Below, in pieces: positions 1 to 6,707 of a stretch of 34,300 bases of DNA. Both the position numbers and the translations under genes were made by a program. This DNA comes from Gammaproteobacteria bacterium. Lineage in GTDB: Bacteria > Pseudomonadota > Gammaproteobacteria > Thiohalomonadales > Thiohalomonadaceae. The notes under the pieces are model-generated. The model was given only the letters and a program-made list of their open reading frames with translations. It did no database searches and was not told the DNA's origin. The stretch spans positions 1 to 34,300 of the forward strand of contig JALOAT010000043.1 of NCBI GenBank assembly GCA_023228645.1, in the 5' to 3' direction. Position 1 is the stretch's first letter. Each line of letters begins with the position of its first letter.

Positions 1-178
1 CCAGCGCCTCGTACTCCGGATTGGTTTGCACTACGGTGAGCGCGTACAGGCGGGCGCCACACTTATGTGCGATGGCGATGGCCTCGCGCACCGCGCCGGC
101 GGAAAACTCGGAACCGTCGCTGGCAACCAGGATGCTTTGGCAACGCCCGATGGGAGAAAGCTGTTCGGTCATGGACAT
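1..178 (-). CDS. Universal stress protein (UspA family), C-terminus cut by window edge
   Basis: Only the first 59 codons are in the window. The translation begins MSMTEQLSPIGRCQSILVAS and continues with a DGSEFSAGAVREAI segment, then a hydrophobic strand (ARLYALTVV). This is the usual N-terminal half of the UspA alpha/beta fold: first strand, DGS loop, helix, second strand. The start is placed at the first ATG; a second in-frame ATG two codons later is equally possible. It lies 7 bp after a small membrane protein and a TauE/SafE permease and probably shares their transcript. Stress proteins of this family often bind ATP, but the ATP-binding C-terminal motif is outside the window, so this cannot be judged here. 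Confidence 0.8.
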   Translation of the reverse strand, partial: MSMTEQLSPIGRCQSILVASDGSEFSAGAVREAIAIAHKCGARLYALTVVQTNPEYEAL

Positions 179-185
179 GCCCTCG

Positions 186-602
186 TCAATGGCCAATCAC
201 AAGAATGCCGGAGGCGGCCAGCACCAGCACCAGTACTTCCACCGCGGCGATGGCGGTGAACGCCTTGTCGCCACCCTTCGCGAAGATGGGCAGGATGCGC
301 AGATAGCAGACCACCGTGACCAGCGAAAGTATGGCAATGCCGATGAAGTTCAGATAGTCGCCCTTCCCCGCGAGGGACAGCCAACCCCAGCCGGTGGGTA
401 CGTTGGTGGCCGCCAGGTACTCCTGCGCCGAGAGGGTCCAGTAGTGCGGCAACTGCTCGACCGGCACGTGCGGGGTTACGAATCCGAACACGTACAACAC
501 GAAGCTCACCACCACGATCACGAAGCCCAGCTTCATTCCCGCATCGAGAATCTTGGCGTAGACAACCTGCTCTTCGCTGGCGTATTGATGCTGCTTTTCC
601 AT
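186..602 (-). CDS. Small membrane protein of 138 aa, partner of TauE/SafE permease
   Basis: Predicted inner-membrane protein of 138 residues with three hydrophobic segments, at about residues 24-43, 85-104 and 116-136. A hydrophilic loop lies between the first two and carries a Trp/Tyr-rich stretch (LPHYWTLSAQEYL). It starts 16 bp downstream of the TauE/SafE gene and is followed at once by the universal stress protein, so the three look co-transcribed. Small membrane proteins next to TauE/SafE transporters are recurrent (for example DUF1634), but I cannot assign this one to a named family. An accessory or regulatory subunit of the exporter is an inference from position only. Confidence 0.75.
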   Translation of the reverse strand: MEKQHQYASEEQVVYAKILDAGMKLGFVIVVVSFVLYVFGFVTPHVPVEQLPHYWTLSAQEYLAATNVPTGWGWLSLAGKGDYLNFIGIAILSLVTVVCYLRILPIFAKGGDKAFTAIAAVEVLVLVLAASGILVIGH

Positions 603-618
603 ATCGATAGTCCTCTTG

Positions 619-1638
619 TTAGGCCCAGATCCCCAGGCCCTTCAGCAAGGCCCGGCTGCCCGCGAGGAGCAGCATGCCGATGACGATTTTCCGCACCAAC
701 GCGGCGTTGGCCACCTTCAGCAGGCGCACGCCCAGCATCGAGCCCAGCATGATGCCGATTACCGAAGGGATCGTGATCATGGCGAGCACCGCGCCTTGGT
801 TGATGTACACCCAAGCCGCCGAGGTATCGACAATGGACAACATGAACTTGGAGGTTGCCACGGACACCTTGAGCGGCGCCCCCATGAGCAGATTCAGCAC
901 CGGCACGTTGGCCCAGCCTGCGCCGAGGCCGAACATGCCCGCCATAACGCCGATGACCACGAACAGCGCCAGGCCGCCGGGTGTGCGGTGGACGCGCCAG
1001 TCGATGTCCTTGCCGGTGGAACCCTCGCGATAGATGCCGTGGATGCGCAGCATTGAAGAAAGCGGGTCAGCCTTGGGCACCTCGGGGTATTCGGACTTTT
1101 TTGCCGCCCACATCAGCACCACGATGCCGAGGATGGTGACGCCGAGCGCGGTGTTGACCACATTGGTGGGCAGGGCAAGGCCCATCATGGCACCCACGAT
1201 GGCGGAGGCGGAAGCGATGAGCGCCAGCGGCAGCGCAAGGCGCAGGCTGGCCATGCCCGAGCGCAGCAGCTCAGGCCCGGCCGCAAGCGCACCGGCCAGG
1301 GCGACCAGCAGACCCGCGCCGCGTACGAAGTCGAGATGGAAGGGGAAGAAGCCACCCACGATGGGCACGAACAGCACGCCGCCGCCGACGCCCCCGAGCA
1401 CCGCGACGATGCCCAGCACGAAGGTCACCACCAGCAGCAGCAGCGGCCAGCCCCACCACGGCAGGCCGCCCGCTTCCGCCGGAAGCGCAACCATGCCCTC
1501 GGGCGCCGACGGCACCTGGGCAAGCGCCGGCTCGCTGGCCATGAGCGCCGCAGCCGTGAGGATGAAGGTGAGGATGGAAATAAGCCCGAATAGGCCCGGG
1601 CGCGGCTTGGCCGGCCGCGGTGCGTCGTTCAACAACAT
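619..1638 (-). CDS. TauE/SafE-family anion (sulfite/sulfoacetate-type) exporter
   Basis: Polytopic membrane protein of 339 aa. It has an N-terminal hydrophobic segment (about 18-40), then the family's two-repeat architecture. The first repeat opens with GVGGGVLFVPIVGGFFP and the second with GVMAGMFGLGAGWANVPVL. These Gly-rich half-helices followed by a Pro are characteristic of TauE/SafE (DUF81) permeases. A longer cytoplasmic loop (about 180-225) joins the halves. The start is supported by AGGAG about 9 nt upstream of ATG. It heads the module TauE - small membrane protein - universal stress protein. The family exports sulfite, sulfoacetate or related organosulfur anions; the substrate here is inferred from the sulfur-related setting. 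Confidence 0.88.
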   Translation of the reverse strand: MLLNDAPRPAKPRPGLFGLISILTFILTAAALMASEPALAQVPSAPEGMVALPAEAGGLPWWGWPLLLLVVTFVLGIVAVLGGVGGGVLFVPIVGGFFPFHLDFVRGAGLLVALAGALAAGPELLRSGMASLRLALPLALIASASAIVGAMMGLALPTNVVNTALGVTILGIVVLMWAAKKSEYPEVPKADPLSSMLRIHGIYREGSTGKDIDWRVHRTPGGLALFVVIGVMAGMFGLGAGWANVPVLNLLMGAPLKVSVATSKFMLSIVDTSAAWVYINQGAVLAMITIPSVIGIMLGSMLGVRLLKVANAALVRKIVIGMLLLAGSRALLKGLGIWA

Positions 1639-1718
1639 GCCCTGCTTCTCCTAGATCTCGTGAAACGGGGCTGAACGGCGTCCGCCGGCGCGCAAAAGGC
1701 CCGGACGGCCGGAAGCCG

Positions 1719-1734
1719 CCGGTCCAAGGACCGG
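1719..1734. other. Perfect inverted repeat CCGGTCC-AA-GGACCGG
   Basis: Seven-base arms separated by AA, about 80 bp upstream of the downstream TauE/SafE start codon. It could be an operator or a leader hairpin. No poly-T tract follows, so it is not a classical terminator. Confidence 0.35.
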
Positions 1735-1873
1735 ACAAAGCCCCATTGGATGGCGTTGCGAAAGCGCGCTAGGTTACGCTCCCACGGCGGCAGGGACGAC
1801 CATCCCAAACGGGGAATGCCGCTGCAGGGCCAGCTGGGAGAGAATGTGCGGTTATTTTGGACGTGCCCACCGG

Positions 1874-1889
1874 GGGACCTTACGGTCCC
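1874..1889 (-). terminator. Weak hairpin after the first TauE/SafE gene
   Basis: GGGACC-TTAC-GGTCCC lies 17 bp past the stop codon of the 1907-2992 permease. Read on the minus strand it has a GTAA tetraloop, which is of the stable GNRA class. There is no U-tract after it, so termination would be partial or Rho-assisted, or it may simply protect the 3' end of the mRNA. Confidence 0.35.
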
Positions 1890-1906
1890 ACCGCAGTGAA
1901 GCAAAG

Positions 1907-2992
1907 TCAGTCGGTTGCGGTATTTTCGATGAATTCATGCGGGCGTAGATGCGCGCGCCGGCCGTGCCAGAGCGCCCCCAGCACGATGCCCGCACCGACG
2001 ATAAGCGCAATCAGCATGACGGCAAAGCTGACGCTCTTCAAAGTATCCGCCGTGCCCGCGGCAATTGGCGTGATCAGATCCAGTTGCGAAAGATAAACCG
2101 GCAGCACCAGCGCGCGCGAAACCAGCACGAGGATCATGATGATCCCCATCACCACCTTGATCATGTACGGCTTCACATAAGTGGTGCCGATGGCGCCGAG
2201 CTGTACGCCGAACAGCGAGCCCGCCAGGATCACCATGGCCAGGCGGATATCCACGAAGCCGCCCCAGGCGTACTTGATGGTACCGCCGGTCCCCATCACG
2301 AAGGCGATGACCAGCTCGGTGGCGGACGCCATGATGCTCGGCACGCCGAGCACGTACATCATCGACGGCACGCCGATGAACCCGCCCACAGCGATGGTGG
2401 CCGCCAGCATGCCGGTAGCAAAGCCCAGCGGCACGGTGAACAGGAACGAGACCCGCGCCTTGATGCTTTCGAAATAGACCATGGTGCCCGGAATGTTCAC
2501 GGAACGGACCCACAGCGCCAAACGGGTGGGCTTTTCCTCCGCGTCCTTGTCACCGGAGCGGTGGATCTTGACGGCGTCGTAGATCACCCAGCCGCCGACA
2601 ATGGCGAGCACCACCACGAAGGCAACGCTGACATAGAGGTTCGAGCCGGCGTCGCCGAAGCTGTGCTTGATGTGCTCCTGAAGCTGCGCGCCGATGAGCA
2701 CGCCCGCCTCGGCGGACAGGCCCATGATGATGCCGAGTTTCACGTCCACCTGGCCGTAGCGGGCGCGCTTGATGGCGGCTACCAAGGCTTTGGGAAACTT
2801 GTGGCACATGTTGCTGGCCACGGCGACGATACCCGGTACCCCCATGCTCATCATGGCCGGCGTGAGCACAAAGGCCCCGCCCGAGCCGATGAAGCCGCTC
2901 ACCAGCCCGCCGACGAAGCCGACCATGAGCAGGTAGACGATATTGATCAGATTGAGATCGATGAAGTTGAGTTCGGTACCCACAGAGATCAT
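1907..2992 (-). CDS. TauE/SafE-family anion exporter (second copy)
   Basis: Membrane protein of 361 aa counted from MISVGTELNF. Hydrophobic segments fill the chain. Two Gly-rich repeat starts are visible, GFVGGLVSGFIGSGGAFVLTP near the N-terminus and LAATIAVGGFIGVPSMMYV in the middle, which is the TauE/SafE signature. The frame stays open upstream, but the chosen ATG overlaps the stop of the preceding small gene by four bases (ATGA), the usual sign of translational coupling. It is distantly related to the 619-1638 permease, so the two modules are likely paralogous rather than a recent duplication. The probable sigma-54 promoter upstream of the operon suggests expression on demand by the adjacent two-component system. 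Substrate (sulfite-like anion) is inferred. Confidence 0.9.
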   Translation of the reverse strand: MISVGTELNFIDLNLINIVYLLMVGFVGGLVSGFIGSGGAFVLTPAMMSMGVPGIVAVASNMCHKFPKALVAAIKRARYGQVDVKLGIIMGLSAEAGVLIGAQLQEHIKHSFGDAGSNLYVSVAFVVVLAIVGGWVIYDAVKIHRSGDKDAEEKPTRLALWVRSVNIPGTMVYFESIKARVSFLFTVPLGFATGMLAATIAVGGFIGVPSMMYVLGVPSIMASATELVIAFVMGTGGTIKYAWGGFVDIRLAMVILAGSLFGVQLGAIGTTYVKPYMIKVVMGIIMILVLVSRALVLPVYLSQLDLITPIAAGTADTLKSVSFAVMLIALIVGAGIVLGALWHGRRAHLRPHEFIENTATD

Positions 2993-3375
2993 CCCTTCGC
3001 CTTGATGCCGAGGACGTCCCAGAACAGTCCCGTGAACGCGCCGTGCACGTAGGAAAACACGAAGGCGATGACCACCGGGATGATGAACATCCACTGGCCT
3101 TGCGCCGATATGCTCAGGATCGGGGCTTCATAGAGGAACAGCACCCCGTAGAGGACGGCGCTGATGATCCCCAGCACCGCCAGGCGGGAGACCGATGCCC
3201 CGCCATCAGGGTTCCGCGCCGGCTGACCGGCGCCCTCCTTCGGCGATTGCTGGCGATGCTCAGATCCCGAGGGCGGCTGGCCGGTCGGATTGCGCGCCTC
3301 ATCCGCGAGACGCAGGGCGGTTTCGGCATCGCCGGCTTCGGCGTATGTGACGGCGGCAAAGCGCTTGCTCAGCAT
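2989..3375 (-). CDS. Small two-helix membrane protein, first gene of the TauE/SafE operon
   Basis: Predicted protein of 128 aa starting MLSKRFAAVTYAEAG. The first half is soluble, polar and probably cytoplasmic, with a Pro/Gly/Gln-rich linker. Two hydrophobic helices follow, at about residues 64-84 and 94-114, and the chain ends at IKAKG. An ATG seven codons further upstream exists, but the one chosen sits 7 nt behind AGAGGAG. The stop overlaps the permease start by four bases, so the proteins are probably made in fixed ratio and may form a complex. The predicted sigma-54 transcript would begin only about 20 nt upstream of this start. I do not recognise the family. Confidence 0.8.
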   Translation of the reverse strand: MLSKRFAAVTYAEAGDAETALRLADEARNPTGQPPSGSEHRQQSPKEGAGQPARNPDGGASVSRLAVLGIISAVLYGVLFLYEAPILSISAQGQWMFIIPVVIAFVFSYVHGAFTGLFWDVLGIKAKG

Positions 3376-3407
3376 GACGGGCTCCTCTGATATCAAACAC
3401 CAGCTCT

Positions 3408-3424
3408 ATCAAGACCCGTGCCAG
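3408..3424 (-). promoter_or_regulatory. Probable sigma-54 promoter of the TauE/SafE operon
   Basis: Minus-strand sequence CTGGCACGGGTCTTGAT matches the sigma-54 consensus YTGGCAC-N5-TTGCW at every fixed position except the C of the -12 GC, which is A. The GG to GA spacing is the required 10 nt. The start site would fall near 3397, giving a leader of about 22 nt with the Shine-Dalgarno of the 3375 start codon in place. An NtrC-type activator gene is adjacent and a palindrome lies at about -110. Confidence 0.65.
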
Positions 3425-3497
3425 CCGGCACAGCGTTCACAAGCCATTGTTTTGACGGAAATTATTAGATTGGCATGACAAAGACGCCCCTGCGCGG

Positions 3498-3514
3498 TGT
3501 TGCACTATGCAACA
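3498..3514. promoter_or_regulatory. Upstream activating site 1: TGTTGC-N5-GCAACA
   Basis: Perfect inverted repeat; the arms extend to GTGTTGCA/TGCAACAC around CTA (3497-3515). Its centre is about 110 bp upstream of the predicted sigma-54 start site at 3397, the usual distance for an enhancer-binding protein. Two further copies lie at 3719-3757 on the other side of the divergent region. The adjacent NtrC-type regulator (5225-6583) is the natural candidate ligand. Confidence 0.65.
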
Positions 3515-3587
3515 CACCCACCGACGGACCGAGACATCCCGCCTGGATAACGTGGACCCCGGCCTTGGCGGGGCGACATAAGGAGAG

Positions 3588-3642
3588 CCTGCGGCCATCC
3601 CGGTAACCTAAGCGCGGGCACCGACCCCGCAGGTAATGGCCG
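3588..3642 (+). other. Leader segment with two mutually exclusive stems
   Basis: CCTGCGG (3588-3594) can pair with CCGCAGG (3627-3633). Alternatively CGGCCAT (3592-3598) can pair with ATGGCCG (3636-3642). The 5' arms share three bases, so only one full stem can form at a time. If transcribed ahead of the histidine kinase this could act as a conformational switch. It matches no riboswitch class that I can recognise. The segment also holds the weak sigma-54-like match at 3615-3631. Confidence 0.3.
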
Positions 3643-3654
3643 GTTTATCTTGTC

Positions 3655-3674
3655 ATTCCGGTGCAAGCCGGAAT
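3655..3674. repeat. REP-like hairpin ATTCCGG-TGCAAG-CCGGAAT
   Basis: A perfect 7-bp stem with a 6-nt loop, embedded in TTGTCATTCCGG...CCGGAATCC. This resembles the extragenic palindromes (GTCATTCC...GGAATCC) scattered through many proteobacterial genomes. Only one copy is seen in this window. It lies in the leader of the histidine kinase. Confidence 0.55.
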
Positions 3675-3718
3675 CCACCTTCTTCCCACCAGGGAACGAA
3701 CACCGCCTGCGTGACAGC

Positions 3719-3757
3719 TGTTGCGATTTGCAGCATCGTATGTTGCAATGCGCAACA
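3719..3757. promoter_or_regulatory. Tandem activator sites 2 and 3
   Basis: TGTTGC-N5-GCAGCA at 3719-3735 (one mismatch in the second arm) and a perfect TGTTGC-N5-GCAACA at 3741-3757. The two copies start 22 bp apart, about two helical turns, so dimers would bind on the same face of the DNA. This is typical for NtrC-type activators. They end 22 bp before the kinase start codon and may serve autoregulation or distant activation of the divergent operon. Confidence 0.6.
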
Positions 3758-3779
3758 CTTTTCGAAACTCATCACAGCC

Positions 3780-5228
3780 ATGGCACGTTCCACCAGCATC
3801 GCCAGCAAAATCATCTGGGGTTACTCCGCCATCGGTGCCGCCATCGTCCTCATTGCCGTGGCCACGGTCCTGGAGCTCCAGCGTCTGGAGGCGTGGGTGA
3901 GCGCCGGGGAGCGGGTGTCACATTTCCTCAACGACACGCTGGAAATGCGCCGCTTCGAGAAAAACTATTTCCTCTACCGCCAACGGAGCGATCAGGAACA
4001 GGGACTCGCCTATGCGGATGCGGCACTGGCCGCTTTGGCGGGCCATGCGGAGGACTTCGCGCGCGTCGCGGGCGACCAGGAATTGCAGCGACTCCAGAAC
4101 GGCTTGCACCGGTACCGCGCTCTGCTTGCCAGCGCCGGACGGGACAGCGACGAGACGCCGCTGGCGGATCAGATCCGTCAGGAAGGCAAGTGGATCGCCA
4201 CGCGCGCCGAGGAAATGGGGGCTGCCGAGCGGCGCATGGTGCAACAGAGCCTCGCCGCCTCACGAACCCGCCTGCTTGCGGGCGTCGCCCTGCTGGCGGT
4301 ATTCGGCATTATCACCGCGCGCATCCTCTCCAACCTGGTGGTGCGTCCGCTCTACCAACTCCAGGCGGGCATGCAGCGGGTAGCGCAAGGCGGCGTGCAC
4401 CGCATCCACATCGACTCGCGGCAGAAGGAAATCCGCTCGCTCACCGCCGCCTTCAACCGCATGATGGAAGACCTGGAGTCGCAACAGGCACACCTGGTGC
4501 GCTCACAGAAGCTCGCGTCGCTGGGAACCCTGCTGTCCGGCGTCGCCCATGAACTCAACAATCCGCTGTCCAATCTCTCCACCACCTGTCAGATCCTCAT
4601 GGAAGAGTTCGAGGATATGGACCCTCAGGCGCGCCGCGAGATGCTCGCACAGATCGACGAACAGACGGAACGGACGCGGCGCATCGTGCAAACCCTGCTC
4701 GAATTCGCCCGCGAGCGGCGCTTCCGTCGCGAACGGGTGGAATTCCTCGATCTCGCGCAGGGAGTGTTGCAGCTGGTGCGCGGGCAGATGCCGAGCGGCA
4801 TTGCCGTGCGCCTCGACATCGAACCGGGATTGCAGATCCATGCCGATAAGCAGCGCTTGCAACAGGCGCTCATCAATCTGCTGAAAAACGCTCAGCAGGC
4901 CATGGGCGCCAAAGGTGAAATCCGTATGACGGCGGCTGTTGCGCACCAGGATGCACCGCACCCCGGCAACTGTCCGCCGGGCACCGCCATGGAACTCACG
5001 GTGAGCGATACCGGCGCGGGTATCCCCGCCGATATCCTGCCACGCGTCTTCGACCCCTTCTTCACCACCAAGGCCGTAGGACATGGTTCCGGGTTGGGGC
5101 TGGCCATCGTTCACGAAATCATCGCCGAACATGACGGCTGCATCAGCGTGAACAGCACCCCGGGGACGGGCACCACCTTCCACATCCGCCTGCCCCTCGC
5201 CATGCCGCCAGCCGGAGAGCACGCATGA
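3780..5228 (+). CDS. Membrane sensor histidine kinase (NtrB/ZraS type)
   Basis: A 482-aa sensor kinase counted from MARSTSIASK. TM1 covers residues about 10-32 and is followed by a roughly 130-residue periplasmic helical domain. TM2 is at about 165-185, then HAMP (about 186-238), HisKA with phospho-acceptor His257 in SGVAHELNNPLS, and a C-terminal ATPase domain showing the N-box (NLLKNAQQAM), G1 box (DTGAGI), F-box and G2 (GSGLGLAIV). No PAS domain is visible. The start lacks a clear Shine-Dalgarno; an in-frame GTG at 3711 is an alternative, but it would put the activator sites inside the gene. Its stop overlaps the regulator's ATG by four bases. Likely signal: a sulfur anion or envelope cue, inferred from the divergent exporter operon. 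Confidence 0.93.
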   Translation: MARSTSIASKIIWGYSAIGAAIVLIAVATVLELQRLEAWVSAGERVSHFLNDTLEMRRFEKNYFLYRQRSDQEQGLAYADAALAALAGHAEDFARVAGDQELQRLQNGLHRYRALLASAGRDSDETPLADQIRQEGKWIATRAEEMGAAERRMVQQSLAASRTRLLAGVALLAVFGIITARILSNLVVRPLYQLQAGMQRVAQGGVHRIHIDSRQKEIRSLTAAFNRMMEDLESQQAHLVRSQKLASLGTLLSGVAHELNNPLSNLSTTCQILMEEFEDMDPQARREMLAQIDEQTERTRRIVQTLLEFARERRFRRERVEFLDLAQGVLQLVRGQMPSGIAVRLDIEPGLQIHADKQRLQQALINLLKNAQQAMGAKGEIRMTAAVAHQDAPHPGNCPPGTAMELTVSDTGAGIPADILPRVFDPFFTTKAVGHGSGLGLAIVHEIIAEHDGCISVNSTPGTGTTFHIRLPLAMPPAGEHA

Positions 5229-6583
5229 ACGAAATGCCGGACGCCGCCTTGGTGCTCGTCGTGGAAGACGAGCCGGTCGCCTTGAAAAACCTTCAACACG
5301 TACTGGAACGCGCCGGCTACCGGGTGCTCGGCACGACCCAGGGCGCCGAAGCCCTGCGCATCCTCGCCGAGACCGACGTCGATGTGGTGCTCACTGACGT
5401 ACGCATGGAAGGCGTGGACGGCATGCAGGTGCTCGCGCGCGCGCGCCAGTTGCAGCCGGATGCCGAGGTGATCGTCGTCACCGGCTATGCCACCCTTGAT
5501 GCCGCCGTGGAAGCCATGCGCGGCGGCGCGTTCTACTACCTGGCCAAGCCGTTCCGCCTGGATGAGGTACGCAAGGTGGTGGGTGAGGCGGCGGAGAAAG
5601 TACGTCTCAAACGCGAGAACCGCCAACTGCGCGCGCGACTTGGGGCGCAGGATCGCACCGCCATCATCACCCGCGATCCGGACATGCAATCCCTGCTCGT
5701 CACCGCGCGCCAAGTGGCGCCCACCGACTGCAACGTGCTCATCACCGGCAAAAGCGGCACCGGTAAGGAACTCCTGGCCCGCGACGTTCATACCCACAGC
5801 CGGCGCGCCGATGCGCCCTTCCTCGCCATCAACTGCGGCGCCTTCTCGGAAGAACTGCTCGCCAACGAGTTGTTCGGCCATGAAAAAGGCGCCTTCACTG
5901 GCGCCGTCACCAGCAAGGGCGGGCTGATTGAAGCGGCTGCGGGCGGCACCCTGTTCCTTGACGAAGTGAGCGAGATGCCCGCCTCCATGCAGGTGAAGCT
6001 GCTGCGTGTCATCCAGGAGCGCGAAGTACTGCGTCTGGGCGCCACGGAACCGCGTACTGTAGACGTGCGCTTCGTCGCCGCCAGCAACCGCGACCTGCGC
6101 GAGGCAGTGCGCGAAAACCGCTTCCGTGCCGACCTCTACTACCGCCTCAACGTAGTCAATCTCCACCTGCCGCGCCTTGCCCGGCGCGCGGGTGACATCG
6201 CGCTGCTGGCGCAATTCTTTCTGGAGAAATACACCACCCACATGCGCCGACAGGTGCACGACATCGCGCCTGAGGCGATGCACCTGCTCCAGGTGTACGA
6301 CTATCCCGGCAACGTGCGTGAACTGGAAAACATCATCGCCCGCGGCGTCGCCCTCGCCACCGGCGAGCGCATCGAGGTGCAGCATCTTCCTGACGAATTG
6401 CGTGCCGCCGGCGCGCGCACCTTTCCCGAAACCAACACCATCACCTCACTTGCCGATCGGGAAGAAGCCTATCTGCGCTGGGTCCTGGAACAAAGCGGCG
6501 GCAACAAATCCAAGGCGGCGCGCATGCTCGGTATCGATCGCGTCTCGCTGTGGCGCAAGCTGAAGAAATTCGGAATGTCGTAG
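5225..6583 (+). CDS. NtrC-family sigma-54-dependent response regulator
   Basis: A 452-aa enhancer-binding protein. The receiver domain (about 8-122) carries an acidic pocket (VEDE) and phospho-acceptor Asp58 (LTDVRM). The AAA+ domain (about 140-380) has Walker A (GKSGTGKE), the sigma-54-contacting loop GAFTGA, Walker B (GGTLFLDEVSEM) and arginine-finger region motifs. The C-terminal Fis-type helix-turn-helix is NKSKAARMLGIDRVSLWRKL. It is translationally coupled to the kinase. The palindromes at 3498-3514 and 3719-3757, together with the near-consensus sigma-54 promoter at 3408-3424, make the divergent TauE/SafE operon its most likely target. That link is inference from layout. Confidence 0.95.
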   Translation: MNEMPDAALVLVVEDEPVALKNLQHVLERAGYRVLGTTQGAEALRILAETDVDVVLTDVRMEGVDGMQVLARARQLQPDAEVIVVTGYATLDAAVEAMRGGAFYYLAKPFRLDEVRKVVGEAAEKVRLKRENRQLRARLGAQDRTAIITRDPDMQSLLVTARQVAPTDCNVLITGKSGTGKELLARDVHTHSRRADAPFLAINCGAFSEELLANELFGHEKGAFTGAVTSKGGLIEAAAGGTLFLDEVSEMPASMQVKLLRVIQEREVLRLGATEPRTVDVRFVAASNRDLREAVRENRFRADLYYRLNVVNLHLPRLARRAGDIALLAQFFLEKYTTHMRRQVHDIAPEAMHLLQVYDYPGNVRELENIIARGVALATGERIEVQHLPDELRAAGARTFPETNTITSLADREEAYLRWVLEQSGGNKSKAARMLGIDRVSLWRKLKKFGMS

Positions 6584-6707
6584 CGCCAAGCCAAACGCGG
6601 GTACCCATGGCCGCCAGCCGCACCCGGCATGCAAGCATGATGCGAGACCAACACACCCAGCGGGGCAGATCTTCAATGCCCGTGGGCGGGGCCGGTATCA
6701 CTCACGC

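Noticed and set aside
1639..1906. Sigma-54 promoter or TGTTGC palindrome ahead of the 619-1638 permease
   Set aside because: I found no GG-N10-GC with flanking match and no palindrome copy, so this module is probably regulated differently.
3615..3631. Second sigma-54 promoter (CGGGCAC-N5-CCGCA) facing the kinase gene
   Set aside because: Spacing is right, but three of the fixed bases differ and the segment is also part of a GC-rich hairpin; too weak to call.
5111..6385. 424-codon minus-strand open frame opposite the NtrC-type regulator
   Set aside because: The composition is His/Gln/Ala-rich shadow sequence, and the opposite strand encodes intact AAA+ motifs.
6584..6707. Bidirectional terminator between the regulator and the propeller gene
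   Set aside because: Only a 5-bp stem (GGGCA/TGCCC) without a U-tract is present.
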